Positions 1 to 9,007 of a DNA stretch of 41,026 bases are shown here, piece by piece; the first letter of the stretch is position 1, and each line of letters begins with the position of its first letter. The notes beneath the pieces were generated by a model. That model was not told the origin of the DNA, made no database searches, and saw only the letters and a program-made list of their open reading frames with translations. Source of the stretch: Acetobacteraceae bacterium (GTDB lineage Bacteria > Pseudomonadota > Alphaproteobacteria > Acetobacterales > Acetobacteraceae); the NCBI GenBank assembly GCA_019689515.1, contig JADGHI010000001.1, forward strand, positions 1-41,026. The letters run 5' to 3'. A program made the position numbers and the translations under genes.

Positions 1-1119
1 GTGGTGGCTGATGCCGCCGATCGAGGGCACGAACAGCATCGCCGCCGGCATGCGCCGCGCGATGTATTGCGCATCGTGCCCGGCGCCGCTCGGCATGTGC
101 TGCCACAGGCCGGGGGCGTGCTGCTCGGCCGCCGCGGCGAGCGCCGCCTGCATCGTCTCGTCGCAGAGCGCCGGCGTGGCGCGGCTGATCTGGGTCAGCG
201 TCGCGGGGCAGCGCTCGCGCCGGTTGCTCTCGCGAACCAGCGCGCGCAGGGTCTCCTCCATCCGCTCCAGCACCTGCATCGAGACATCGCGGAACTGGAA
301 CAGCACGTCGGCCCGGCCCGGGATGATGCTCGGCGCGCCGGGCTCCAGGATGATGCGCCCCGTCGTCCAGGTGCTGCGCTCGCCGCAGACGCGCGGGAAT
401 TCCTGGTCGATGGCGGCAAGCAGGCGAACCGCGGAGAGGCCGGCATCCTTCCGTTCCGCCATGGTCGTCCCGCCAGCGTGGTCCTGCTGGCCCTCGAAGA
501 CGATCCGCCACTGCCAGATCGCGACGATCCCCGTCACCACGCCGAGGCGCAGCCCCGCATTCTCGAGCTGCGTCCCCTGCTCGATGTGCATCTCGAAGAA
601 GCCCTTGTGCCGGCCCGGTTCGAGCTGCATGCGCGGCTTGCCCGCAAGGCCCGCCGCGGCGAGCGCCTCGCGCAGCGGCGTGCCGTCGTTGCGGCTGCGG
701 CTGCGGTCGATCTCCTCCTCCGACAGGTCGCCGATGATGGAGCGGCTGCCGAGGAAGCCGCCCTCGAAGTGCCCCTCCTCATCGGCGAAGGCACAGACAT
801 CCACCGGCAGCCCGGCACGCGCCAGTGCCACGCCGGCCACGACGCCGAGCGCGCCGTCGAGCCAGCCGGCGTAGTTCTGCGATTCGATGTGGCTGCCGAC
901 GAGCAGGTGCGGGCCGGGCCCCTTGTGGCGGCCATACACGTTGCCGATTCCGTCGATGGTCGGCTCCAGCCCGCATTCCGCCAGCCGCTCCATCAGCCAG
1001 CGGCGCGCCTCCATGTCCTGCGGCGAGTAGGTCGGGCGGTGAACGCCCGTCTTGTAGGTGCCGATCCCCCGCAGGTCGTGCAGGTCCTTGAGGAAGCGGT
1101 CGGCATCGATTCTCGGCAT
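1..1119 (-). CDS. M20-family Zn-dependent hydrolase (N-carbamoyl-L-amino-acid hydrolase / allantoate amidohydrolase type), partial at left edge
   Basis: The first 373 residues of a metal-dependent amidohydrolase are present; the 3' end lies beyond the left edge (the family is usually about 400-420 aa). Visible M20 metal-ligand motifs are GSHIES (His77), WLDGALG (Asp88), FADEEG (Glu114/Glu115) and EMHIEQG (His178), and the last visible residues are the family motif PSIGGISHH. The family hydrolyses N-carbamoyl-amino acids or ureido acids to the amino acid, CO2 and ammonia. The start is the ATG at 1117-1119, opening MPRIDADRF. It is the last gene of a minus-strand cluster, 19 nt after the SDR. 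HyuA/HyuB lie across the divergent promoter, so hydrolysis of a carbamoylated product of hydantoin-type ring opening is a reasonable inference. The exact substrate cannot be told. Confidence 0.88.
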   Translation of the reverse strand, partial: MPRIDADRFLKDLHDLRGIGTYKTGVHRPTYSPQDMEARRWLMERLAECGLEPTIDGIGNVYGRHKGPGPHLLVGSHIESQNYAGWLDGALGVVAGVALARAGLPVDVCAFADEEGHFEGGFLGSRSIIGDLSEEEIDRSRSRNDGTPLREALAAAGLAGKPRMQLEPGRHKGFFEMHIEQGTQLENAGLRLGVVTGIVAIWQWRIVFEGQQDHAGGTTMAERKDAGLSAVRLLAAIDQEFPRVCGERSTWTTGRIILEPGAPSIIPGRADVLFQFRDVSMQVLERMEETLRALVRESNRRERCPATLTQISRATPALCDETMQAALAAAAEQHAPGLWQHMPSGAGHDAQYIARRMPAAMLFVPSIGGISHH

Positions 1120-1138
1120 CGGTCGGTCCCTCCGCGCC

Positions 1139-1909
1139 TCAGCGGCTCTCCAGTGTCAGGCCGCCGTCCACCACGACCGTCTGGCCCGTGACCATCGCTG
1201 CGCCGGCGAGCAGGAAGACCATCACCTCCGCCAGGTCCTCCGGCCGGCAGCGGCGCTTGAGCAGCGCCTTCTCGGCGCTTGCCCTGCGCCGCTCCTCCGT
1301 CCACTCGACCATCCAGGAGGAGTCCACCGCCCCTGGCGCGACCGCGTTCACCCGCACATCCGGCGCCAGGCCGCGCGCGAGGTTCTTGGTCAGGCTGATC
1401 ACGCCGGCCTTCGTCGCGCCATAGGCCATCGAGGAGCCCGGGCTGTCGATGCCGGCGATGGAAGCGACGCTCACCACCGCTCCCTTCGCCGCGCGCAGCG
1501 CCGGCGCCGCCGTCTTGGTGCAGCGGAACACGCCGAGCAGGTTCACCTGCACCACCGTGTTCCACAGCTCCTCGGTCAGCCTGTCGAACTCCGTGGGGCG
1601 GATGATCGTGCGCGTCCCCGGCGTGCCGGCATTGTTCACCAGGTAGTCCAGCCGGCCGAGATCGGCGATGGCCTGCTCCACCATGCGCACGCAATCCGCC
1701 GCGTCGCCGACATTGCCCGGCGCCGCGATCACGTCGCGCCCCGCGGCGCGCAGCCGCGCGACCTGCTCCGGCCCGCGCGGGTCATCCGCGAGGTGGTTGA
1801 TCGCCACCTTGCAGCCGCTCGCCGCCAGCAGCTCCACCGTGGCCAGGCCGATGCCCGAGGCGCCGCCGGTGACCAGCGCGGTCTTGCCCCTGAGGTCGTA
1901 GGTGATCAT
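1139..1909 (-). CDS. SDR-family NAD(P)-dependent oxidoreductase
   Basis: A 256-aa classical short-chain dehydrogenase/reductase. It has the dinucleotide motif TGGASGIG near residues 14-21, the structural NNAG motif, and the catalytic Ser plus YGATK (YxxxK), at about the family's usual length of 250. It ends in the common SDR tail with GQTVVVDGG. The start ATG (1907-1909) overlaps the stop of the upstream 3-hydroxyacyl-CoA dehydrogenase by 4 nt (ATGA), so the two are translationally coupled. The pairing suggests oxidation of a hydroxy acid or hydroxyacyl intermediate. The substrate is unknown; the call to family is secure, the role is inference. Confidence 0.9.
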   Translation of the reverse strand: MITYDLRGKTALVTGGASGIGLATVELLAASGCKVAINHLADDPRGPEQVARLRAAGRDVIAAPGNVGDAADCVRMVEQAIADLGRLDYLVNNAGTPGTRTIIRPTEFDRLTEELWNTVVQVNLLGVFRCTKTAAPALRAAKGAVVSVASIAGIDSPGSSMAYGATKAGVISLTKNLARGLAPDVRVNAVAPGAVDSSWMVEWTEERRRASAEKALLKRRCRPEDLAEVMVFLLAGAAMVTGQTVVVDGGLTLESR

Positions 1910-2871
1910 TCGCCGCTCCGCTCCATTCCCGCCATGGTGCCGATCCGCCGCAGCGCCTGCTTCAGCGCGATGAGGCGCTGGTCCCGGTCCTCGAACAGCG
2001 CGGCGGGATCCTTGCCGCCCCAGTCGTAGAAGCCGGCGCCGGACATGACGCCGGTCTTGCCTTCCGCGATCAGCTTGTCGAGCGTGTCGCAGCGGCCGCG
2101 CACCGGCGGCGGCTCGTACATCCGGTTGCGCAGCGCGTGCTGCATCATCGGCAGGCCAGTGAAGTCCGCCTTGGCGAAGACGCCGAGGATCGGCAGGCGC
2201 AGCGCGATGCCATGGATGATCGCGGCGTCGATCTCCTGGGCGGTTGCGACGCCCTCATCGAGCAGCTTCTGCACCTCAAGGCCGATCGCCGACTGGATGC
2301 GGTTGGCGATGTAGCCGGGGACGAAGCGGCGCATGACGATCGGCTGCTTGCCCATCGCCGCGCACATGGCGCGCACGGTCTCGACGACGGCCGGATCGGT
2401 CTGCGGGCCGCCCACGATGTCCACCAGGTCGCAGAGATAGGGCGGCGTGTACCAGTGCGCGATCAGCGTCCGGCGCTGCCGGCGCTCCGGCACCATCGGG
2501 AAGATGTCGAGGTAGGAGGTGTTGGAGGCGATGATTGCATCCTCCGGCGCCGCCTTGTCGAGCTCGGCGAAGAGCGCGCGCTTCGCCTCCGGGTTCTCGA
2601 CGATCGCCTCGATGATCAGCTCCGCGCCGTCCACGCATTCGGCGAGCGAGTCGTGCCGCGTGACCGCCTGGGCGAGATGCGCGGAGGTCCACTCCGCCGG
2701 CGCCTCGCCGCCCGCGACGAGCGAGGCGAGCGCCTTCTCCATCAGCCCCTGCGCCCGGGCGAGGGTCTGCGGGTTGCTGTCCGTCAGGCGCACGCGATGA
2801 CCGCCGAGGGCGAAGACCAGCGCCAGGGCATGGCCCATCGTGCCGGCGCCGAGGACAGCGATGCGACTCAT
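1906..2871 (-). CDS. 3-hydroxyacyl-CoA dehydrogenase family protein
   Basis: A 321-aa protein with an N-terminal Rossmann domain (GAGTMGHALAL near residues 7-17, acidic TDSN end of the second strand) and a C-terminal 3HCDH helical domain. The segment around SNTSYLDIFP followed by HWYTPPYLCDLVDIV is typical of single-domain dehydrogenases of the 3-hydroxybutyryl-CoA / L-carnitine / lambda-crystallin branch. The reading frame is open further upstream, but the start at 2869-2871 is chosen because MSRIAVLGAG begins directly at the nucleotide-binding strand and a GGAGG lies 12 nt before it. It is the first gene of the minus-strand cluster. The exact substrate (hydroxyacyl-CoA or a free hydroxy acid) cannot be decided here. 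Confidence 0.85.
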   Translation of the reverse strand: MSRIAVLGAGTMGHALALVFALGGHRVRLTDSNPQTLARAQGLMEKALASLVAGGEAPAEWTSAHLAQAVTRHDSLAECVDGAELIIEAIVENPEAKRALFAELDKAAPEDAIIASNTSYLDIFPMVPERRQRRTLIAHWYTPPYLCDLVDIVGGPQTDPAVVETVRAMCAAMGKQPIVMRRFVPGYIANRIQSAIGLEVQKLLDEGVATAQEIDAAIIHGIALRLPILGVFAKADFTGLPMMQHALRNRMYEPPPVRGRCDTLDKLIAEGKTGVMSGAGFYDWGGKDPAALFEDRDQRLIALKQALRRIGTMAGMERSGE

Positions 2872-3068
2872 GGTGGGTGTGTTCCTCCGTCCAAACCGGC
2901 CCAGGGCAGTCCGACGACGGGCCGTGGCCGGGCATGCCCCGTTACCCTGCCCTGCCCCGCTGCCGCCGACAAGACGCGCAGAGGCCGGCGGGCAGCGCCT
3001 AAGGAATGGCTTCCCGGCCGCAGCCCTCATGCTAGCCTTCGAATCCGAACGTCGCAGGAGGCGCCGCA
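2872..3068. promoter_or_regulatory. Divergent promoter region with a 10-bp palindrome
   Basis: The 197-bp gap between the divergently transcribed 3-hydroxyacyl-CoA dehydrogenase and Bug genes must hold both promoters. It contains the perfect palindrome GGGCATGCCC at 2930-2939 and 8-bp inverted arms CAGGGCAG (2902-2909) and CTGCCCTG (2947-2954) that flank it. On the plus strand TGCTAGCCT (3030-3038) lies about 30 nt before the Bug ATG and is a plausible -10 region; a GGAGG precedes the ATG. No regulator is encoded beside it. Assignment as an operator is inference. Confidence 0.4.
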
Positions 3069-4061
3069 ATGCCGATCGTCACCCGACGCCGCCTGTCCCT
3101 CGCCGTCGCCGCGGCGGCGGCAGCCATGCCGGCTCGCGCCGCTCGTGCCCAGGGCGCGGAAGGACCCTCAGACTATCCGTCGCGCCCGATCCGCGTGATC
3201 GCACCCTTCCCGCCCGGCGGCGGCGTGGACCTCACCGCGCGGCTGCTGGCCGATCCACTGTCGCGCGACCTCGGGCAACCCGTGGTGGTGGAGAACCGCT
3301 CCGGCGGGGGCGGCGTAGTCGGCATGGAGGCGATGGCGCGCGCCGCGCCGGACGGATACACGCTCGCCATCACCAGCCCCGGCGCGGTCACCGCGGGGCC
3401 GCATCTGCGGCGCCTGCCCTACGACGCGGCCGCGCTGAAGCACATCACGCGCCTGGTGCGCATCCCCTCCATCATGGCCGCGCGCACCGACCTGCCCGCG
3501 CGCGACCTGCGCGAATTCCTGGCGATGGCGCGCGCCGGTCGCGAATTCCGTTACGCCTCCGGAGGCGTCGGCACGGCGCAGCACCTGACAGGCGAGCTGT
3601 TCAACCAGATGGCCGGGCTACGCCTCATCCACGTCCCCTATCGCGGCACCGGTCCGGCGCTGAACGACTTGGCCGCGAAGGTGGTGGACATCTATTTCGG
3701 CGACCCCGCGACGCTTGGGCTGATCCGGCAGGGCGGCGCCCGCGCGCTCGCCGTTACCTCGTCCGAACGCTGGCCGCCATTGCCCGACACGCCCGCCATT
3801 TCGGAGGAGGTGCCGGGCTATGCCGCCGAGAACTGGTTCGGCATCGCCGCCCTGCCCGCCACGCCGGATGATCTCGTCGCCTTCCTGCACGCGCGCATCG
3901 TGCGGGTGATGGCGCAGCCTGAGACGCAGCGCCGCTACAACGAGGTCGGCCTGCACCCGGCGACCATGCCGCTCGACGAATACCGCGCCTTCCTGCGCGC
4001 CGATACCGAGACCTGGGGCCGCGTGGTGCGCACGGGCAACATCCGCATCGATTCCGAGTGA
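3069..4061 (+). CDS. Bug-family (tripartite tricarboxylate transporter type) substrate-binding protein
   Basis: A 330-aa periplasmic binding protein. An N-terminal export signal with a twin-arginine-like start (TRRRLSL, Ala-rich core, ending ARAQ at about residue 28) is followed by the Bug signature: YPSRPIRVIAPFPPGGGVD, then VVENRSGGGG and APDGYTL. The PGG segment and the segment after VVEN shape the ligand pocket in this family, which binds carboxylates, amides or aromatics. GGAGG upstream supports the ATG at 3069. It is followed after 3 nt by hyuA, so it probably delivers the ring compound opened by HyuA/HyuB. No TctA/TctB membrane subunits are in the window, as is common for the hugely expanded Bug family. 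Confidence 0.92.
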   Translation: MPIVTRRRLSLAVAAAAAAMPARAARAQGAEGPSDYPSRPIRVIAPFPPGGGVDLTARLLADPLSRDLGQPVVVENRSGGGGVVGMEAMARAAPDGYTLAITSPGAVTAGPHLRRLPYDAAALKHITRLVRIPSIMAARTDLPARDLREFLAMARAGREFRYASGGVGTAQHLTGELFNQMAGLRLIHVPYRGTGPALNDLAAKVVDIYFGDPATLGLIRQGGARALAVTSSERWPPLPDTPAISEEVPGYAAENWFGIAALPATPDDLVAFLHARIVRVMAQPETQRRYNEVGLHPATMPLDEYRAFLRADTETWGRVVRTGNIRIDSE

Positions 4062-4064
4062 ACC

Positions 4065-6146
4065 GTGGCTGAGAGCATCCGCCTGGCCGTCGATGTCGGC
4101 GGCACGTTCACTGATCTCGTCCTCGAGACACCCGACGGCACCCATTCGCACAAGCTGCTGACGACGCCGGATGCGCCCGAGCGTGCCGTTCTGGAAGGCG
4201 CGCGCGCCATCCTCGCCGCCGCGCGCTGCCCGCCCGGGGCGGTCTCGCTGGTGGTGCACGGCACGACGCTCGCCACCAACGCGCTGATCGAGCGGAAAGG
4301 CGCGCGCACTGCCCTGGTGACGACCGAGGGCTTCCGCGACAGCCTGGAAATCGCCTACGAGCACCGCTTCGAGCAGTACGACCTCTACATGGAACGGCCG
4401 GAGCCGCTGGTCCCGCGCCGGCTCCGCCTCGGGGTTCCGGAGCGGGTCGCGGCGGATGGCGAGGTGCTGCGGTCACTCGACGAGGCGGCGCTGCGCGCCA
4501 CCGCCGCCATGCTGCGGGCGGAGCGGATCGAGGCGGTCGCCATCTGCTTCCTGCACAGCTTCACCAACGACGCGCATGAGCGCCGCGCCGCCGCGATTCT
4601 CGCCGAGGAACTGCCGGGTGTCGCCCTCTCCCTCTCCTGCGAGGTCGCGCCGGAGATCCGGGAGTACGAACGCACCTCCACCACCGTCGCCAACGCCTAC
4701 GTGCTGCCGCTGATGAGCGGCTATCTCGGCCGGCTGGAGAGCGGGCTGCGCGAGGCCGGCATCGCCGCGCCGCTGCTGCTGATGATGTCCTCGGGCGGCG
4801 TGACGACGGTGGAGACGGCGCGCCGCTTCCCGGTCCGCCTGGTGGAGAGCGGACCCGCGGGCGGTGCCATCCTGGCGCAGGCGGTGGCGGCGGAGAACGG
4901 CCTCCGCCGCGTCGTCGCCTTCGACATGGGCGGCACGACAGCGAAGCTCACCCTGATCGACGACTACGACTTCCAGCGCGCCCGCAGCTTCGAGGTCGCC
5001 CGCGCCTACCGCTTCATACAGGGCAGCGGCCTGCCGGTGCGCATTCCGGTGATCGAGCTGGTCGAGATCGGCGCCGGCGGCGGCTCGATCGCGCGGGTGG
5101 ACGAACTCGGCCGCATCCAGGTCGGTCCGGACAGCGCCGGCAGCGTGCCCGGCCCCGCCTGCTACGGCCGCGGCGGCGAGGCGCCGACCGTGACCGACGC
5201 CGATGCGGTGCTCGGCCGCCTCGATCCCGGGCGCTTCGCCGGCGGATCCATCCCGCTCCTGCTCGACCGCGCGCAGGCGGCACTGGAGCGCGATGTCGGC
5301 GCCGCGCTCCGCTCGGACGCCGTCACGGCCGCCGCCGGCGTGGCGGAAATCGTGGACGAGACCATGGCAAGCGCCGCCCGCGTGCACGCCGTGGAGCACG
5401 GCAAGGACACGGCGGAGCGCACGCTGATCGCCTTCGGCGGCGCGGCACCGCTGCACGCGGCGCGCCTCGCGCAGAAGCTCGGCATGCGCCGCGTCGTGGT
5501 GCCGGTCGGCGCGGGCGTCGGCTCGGCCTACGGCTTCCTGCGCGCGCCGATCGCCTATGAGGTCGTGCGCACCCGCCACATGCGCCTCGACGCCTTCGAC
5601 GCGGCGATGCTGAACGCGCTGTTCGCCGGCATGCGCGCGGAGGCGGAGGCGGTCGTCCGGCTCGGCGCCACGCCGGACGAGCCGCTGCGCGAGGTCCGCA
5701 CCGCCTTCATGCGCTACCGCGGCCAAGGCCACGAGATCGCCGTCCCGCTCCCGCCGCACGAGTTCGGACCCTCCGACGACGCCGCCGATCTCCTTGCGCG
5801 CTTCGAGGCCGCCTACACCGTGCTGTTCGGCCGCACCATCCCGCGCCTGGAGGTCGAGGCGCTGACCTGGACCCTCGCCCTCTCGACCGAACGGCCCCTT
5901 CCGCCGCGAGCGCCGGAGCCGGATGGCGCGCCGGCGCCTGCACCGGCGGGCCACCGCCCGGTGTTCGATCCCGCGGCAGCGGTGCGCGAGGAGGCCGCGG
6001 TGTTCGAACGCGCCGCTCTGGCGCCCGGCGTGCGGCTCGACGGCCCGGCGCTGATCGTCGAGGACCAGACCACCACGGTCGTCCCGCGCGGCTGGTCCGC
6101 GCGCGTGAACGCCCGGAGCCAAATCGTCCTGGAGCGCACGGCATGA
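4065..6146 (+). CDS. hyuA: Hydantoinase/oxoprolinase subunit A (HyuA-type)
   Basis: A 693-aa protein of the hydantoinase/5-oxoprolinase/acetone-carboxylase A family. It opens with the ASKHA phosphate-binding motif DVGGTFTD (residues 10-17), has HGTTLATNALIER from His65, an FDMGGTTAKL second nucleotide motif and the conserved EIGAGGGSIA. The family couples ATP hydrolysis to opening of cyclic amides (5-oxoproline, N-methylhydantoin, hydantoins) or to carboxylation of ketones. The start is GTG at 4065, only 3 nt after the Bug stop and without a clear Shine-Dalgarno, suggesting translational coupling. It overlaps hyuB by 4 nt. The nearby M20 carbamoylase favours a hydantoin-like substrate over acetone/acetophenone carboxylation, for which extra subunits would be expected. 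Confidence 0.9.
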   Translation: MAESIRLAVDVGGTFTDLVLETPDGTHSHKLLTTPDAPERAVLEGARAILAAARCPPGAVSLVVHGTTLATNALIERKGARTALVTTEGFRDSLEIAYEHRFEQYDLYMERPEPLVPRRLRLGVPERVAADGEVLRSLDEAALRATAAMLRAERIEAVAICFLHSFTNDAHERRAAAILAEELPGVALSLSCEVAPEIREYERTSTTVANAYVLPLMSGYLGRLESGLREAGIAAPLLLMMSSGGVTTVETARRFPVRLVESGPAGGAILAQAVAAENGLRRVVAFDMGGTTAKLTLIDDYDFQRARSFEVARAYRFIQGSGLPVRIPVIELVEIGAGGGSIARVDELGRIQVGPDSAGSVPGPACYGRGGEAPTVTDADAVLGRLDPGRFAGGSIPLLLDRAQAALERDVGAALRSDAVTAAAGVAEIVDETMASAARVHAVEHGKDTAERTLIAFGGAAPLHAARLAQKLGMRRVVVPVGAGVGSAYGFLRAPIAYEVVRTRHMRLDAFDAAMLNALFAGMRAEAEAVVRLGATPDEPLREVRTAFMRYRGQGHEIAVPLPPHEFGPSDDAADLLARFEAAYTVLFGRTIPRLEVEALTWTLALSTERPLPPRAPEPDGAPAPAPAGHRPVFDPAAAVREEAAVFERAALAPGVRLDGPALIVEDQTTTVVPRGWSARVNARSQIVLERTA

Positions 6147-7810
6147 GCGCCACCGACACGGCCACCGCCGCCGAGATCCGCCACCAGGTGATGTGGAATC
6201 GCCTGCTCTCCGTCGTCGAGGAGCAGGCCCGCACCCTGGTCCGCACCGCCTTCTCCACCAGCGCGCGCGAGGCCGGCGACATCTCCGCCGGCGTGTTCGA
6301 CCTCGAAGGCCGAATGCTCGCCCAGGCGGTGACCGGCACGCCGGGCCATGTGAACTCGATGGCGCGCAGCGTCGCGCATTTCCTGCGCGAGTTCCCGCCG
6401 CACACCATGCGCCCGGGGGACCACTACATCACCAACGACCCGTGGAAGGGCACCGGGCACCTCTACGACATCGTCATCACCTCGCCCGCCTTCCATCGCG
6501 GAAAGCTGGTGGCGCTGTTCTCCTGCACGACCCATGTGGTGGACATCGGCGGCCTCGGCGCCTCCTCCGACGGACGGCAGGTGTTCCACGAGGGGTTGTT
6601 CATCCCTCTCCTGCCGCTGGCACGCGAGGGAAGGCTGGACGAGAGCCTGCTCCGCATGATCCGCGCCAATGTCCGCGAACCGGTGCAGGTGGAAGGCGAC
6701 ATCTTCGCCCTGATGGCCTGCAACGAGACGGGCGAGCGGCGCCTGTCCGAGATGATGGACGAGTACGGCCTCGCCGATCTCGACGCCCTCGGCGAGCACA
6801 TCATCTCGCGCTCCCGCGCCGGCATGGCGGCGGCGATCGCGGCCCTGCCGAAGGGCACCTGGCGCAGCCACATGCGCATCGACGGCGTCGAGGCGCCGAT
6901 CGACCTGCACGCCACCGTCACCATCGCCGACGACCATGTGGCGGTGGACTATGCCGGGACCTCCGGGGTCTCCGCCTCGGGCATCAACTGCCCGTTCTGC
7001 TACACCGAGGCCTACACCGCCTTTGGCGTGAAATGCGTCGTCGCGCCGCAGATCCCGAACAACCACGGCACGCTCGAGGCGGTGCGCGTCACGGCGCCGG
7101 AGGGCAGCATCCTCAATGCGCCCTTCCCCTGTCCGGTGAACGGCCGCTCGACCATGGGCCACATGCTGCCGGACGTAGTGTTCGGCGCGCTGCACCAGGC
7201 GCTGCCCGGCCGCGTTCCGGCGGAGGGAACCTCGAACCTCTGGAACCTGCGGCTCGGTGCCGGCCTCGGCATCACCGGCGCGGACGACCGGTCGCCTCCC
7301 TTCATGGTCGTCAGCTTCCATTCCGGCGGCGCCGGCGCGCGGCCCGATCAGGACGGACTCTCCGCGACTCCCTTCCCTTCGGGCGTGCGCAACGTGCCCT
7401 GCGAGATCACGGAGACCATCACCCCGCTCGTCATCTGGAAGAAGGAGCTGCGCCCCGATTCCGGCGGGCCCGGCCGCCGTCGTGGCGGCCTCGGCCAGAT
7501 CATGGAGGTCGGCCACCGCTATGGCGGCGCCTTCGGCATCTTCCCAACCTTCGAGCGCGTGCGCTTCCCCGCCCGCGGCCGGGAGGGAGGGCTGCCGGGC
7601 GCGCCGGGCCGCATCGCGCTCGCCTCGGGCGCGGAACTGCGGCCCAAGGGCTTCCAGGTCATCCCCGCCGGCGACCGGCTGATCGTCGAGATGCCGGGCG
7701 GGGGAGGCTACGGGGATCCGCGTGCGCGCGAGCCGGAGCACGTGGCGCGCGATGTCGAGGCCGGGCTCGTCAACCCTGAGCAGGCGAGGACCATCTACGG
7801 GCGGGAGTGA
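6143..7810 (+). CDS. hyuB: Hydantoinase/oxoprolinase subunit B (HyuB-type)
   Basis: A 555-aa HyuB family protein, the partner of HyuA. Recognisable family segments are FSTSAREAGDISAGVFD, a GHVNSMARSV block, DHYITNDPWKGTGHLYD, and the glycine-rich end EMPGGGGYGDPRAREP with the typical tail of VARDVEAGLV near the C-terminus. Its length is normal for the family. The start ATG at 6143 overlaps the hyuA stop (ATGA), so 1:1 production is expected. It has no signal peptide and should be cytoplasmic. HyuB proteins carry the part of the active site acting on the opened or phosphorylated ring. Substrate identity is inferred only from context. Confidence 0.9.
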   Translation: MSATDTATAAEIRHQVMWNRLLSVVEEQARTLVRTAFSTSAREAGDISAGVFDLEGRMLAQAVTGTPGHVNSMARSVAHFLREFPPHTMRPGDHYITNDPWKGTGHLYDIVITSPAFHRGKLVALFSCTTHVVDIGGLGASSDGRQVFHEGLFIPLLPLAREGRLDESLLRMIRANVREPVQVEGDIFALMACNETGERRLSEMMDEYGLADLDALGEHIISRSRAGMAAAIAALPKGTWRSHMRIDGVEAPIDLHATVTIADDHVAVDYAGTSGVSASGINCPFCYTEAYTAFGVKCVVAPQIPNNHGTLEAVRVTAPEGSILNAPFPCPVNGRSTMGHMLPDVVFGALHQALPGRVPAEGTSNLWNLRLGAGLGITGADDRSPPFMVVSFHSGGAGARPDQDGLSATPFPSGVRNVPCEITETITPLVIWKKELRPDSGGPGRRRGGLGQIMEVGHRYGGAFGIFPTFERVRFPARGREGGLPGAPGRIALASGAELRPKGFQVIPAGDRLIVEMPGGGGYGDPRAREPEHVARDVEAGLVNPEQARTIYGRE

Positions 7811-7963
7811 CACCTGCCCGGTTCGTTCCGGTCAGCAACCGTCACGCCGCCATGCGTGCTGCACGGCCACAGGCCGGTTGCCTTCCGGCCCCCGTCGGGC
7901 TACCGCCGCCCCACCGTGCTCGACTTATCCACAGCCCCCGAGGCCGCCACGCCGCCGCTGCGG

Positions 7964-9007
7964 ATGGCGGATTTCGACTTCGCCCTGCCCGAGCGCCTGA
8001 TCGCGCAGGCCCCGGCGCGGCCGCGCGATTCCGCGCGCCTGCTGGTGGTGCCGCCGGCCGGACCGTTCGAGGACCGCACCGTCCGCGACCTGCCGGCATT
8101 GCTCGCGCCCGGCGACCTGCTGGTGGTGAACGACACGCGGGTCATCCCTGCGAGGCTGCGGGGCCGGCGCGGCGCGGCTCATGTGGAGCTGCTGCTCAAC
8201 CGTGCGGAGGGCGGCGGCATCTGGCATGCGCTGGTGCGCAACGCGCGCCGGCTGCGTCCGGGGGACCAGGTGGACATCGAGGGCACGGCGGGCTGCTCCG
8301 CGCGGGTGGTCGAGCACCTCGGCGAGGGCGCGGTGCGCCTCGATTTCGGCCCCGATCCGGCGGCGCTCGCCGACGCGCTCGAACGGGCGGGCGAGGTGCC
8401 CTTGCCGCCCTACATCAACCGTCCGGGCGGGCCGCGCCCCGAGGACGCCGCGGATTACCAGACCATCTTCGCCCGCGTCCCCGGCGCCGTCGCCGCGCCC
8501 ACCGCCAGCCTGCACTTCACCGAGGCGCTGCTCGCCGCGCTCGAGGCGCGTGGCGTGCAGCGCGCGACGGTCACGCTGCATGTCGGCGCCGGCACCTTCC
8601 TGCCGGTGCGGACGGAGGATCCCCGCGCCCACAGGCTGCACTCCGAATGGGGCGAGGTGACGGAGGAAGCGGCAGCACGCATCGCCGCCGCACGGCGCGC
8701 CGGCGGACGCATCGTCGCGGTCGGCACCACCGCGCTGCGCCTCCTGGAGACGGCGACGGCCGAGACGGGCGTCGTGCAGCCGTTCCGCGGCCTGACGGAT
8801 CTCTACATCCTGCCCGGCCACCGCTTCCGCACGGCCGATCTGCTGCTGACGAATTTCCACCTGCCGCGCTCGACCCTGTTCATGCTGGCCTGCGCCTTCG
8901 CCGGCACGGCGCGGATGCGCGCCGCCTACGCCCATGCGGTCGAGCGGGACTACCGCTTCTACAGCTACGGCGACGCGACGCTGCTCCACCGGAGCGACGC
9001 GCCGTGA
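7964..9007 (+). CDS. queA: S-adenosylmethionine:tRNA ribosyltransferase-isomerase (queuosine biosynthesis)
   Basis: QueA transfers and isomerises the ribose of SAM onto preQ1 in tRNA, giving epoxyqueuosine. This 347-aa protein matches the family from its first residues (MADFDFALPERLIAQAPA), through LVVNDTRVIPARLRGR, LHVGAGTFLPVR and FHLPRSTLFMLACAFAG. The frame is open upstream to 7856, with possible starts at ATG 7856 or GTG 7916; none has a good ribosome site. ATG 7964 is chosen because conservation begins there. It is the first gene of a six-gene queuosine operon, and its TGA overlaps the GTG start of tgt. The 150 nt between hyuB and this start probably hold the operon promoter, but I see no riboswitch I would defend. 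Confidence 0.93.
   Translation: MADFDFALPERLIAQAPARPRDSARLLVVPPAGPFEDRTVRDLPALLAPGDLLVVNDTRVIPARLRGRRGAAHVELLLNRAEGGGIWHALVRNARRLRPGDQVDIEGTAGCSARVVEHLGEGAVRLDFGPDPAALADALERAGEVPLPPYINRPGGPRPEDAADYQTIFARVPGAVAAPTASLHFTEALLAALEARGVQRATVTLHVGAGTFLPVRTEDPRAHRLHSEWGEVTEEAAARIAAARRAGGRIVAVGTTALRLLETATAETGVVQPFRGLTDLYILPGHRFRTADLLLTNFHLPRSTLFMLACAFAGTARMRAAYAHAVERDYRFYSYGDATLLHRSDAP

Noticed and set aside
4473..6122. Long open frame on the minus strand across hyuA
   Set aside because: Its translation is a low-complexity Arg/Ala/Gly/His-rich mixture with no family motifs, lying opposite a clear HyuA. It is the usual antisense shadow of high-GC coding DNA.
7811..7963. PreQ1 riboswitch before queA
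   Set aside because: No A-rich tail or H-type pseudoknot pattern expected of preQ1-I could be traced; the region is plain GC-rich sequence with only a loose TTGCCT-17-TACCGC promoter-like pair.
7807..9003. N-terminal extension of tgt by about 400 residues as a QueA-Tgt fusion
   Set aside because: The extension reads queA out of frame and has no motif. Tgt begins naturally at GTG 9004 with a 4-nt overlap.
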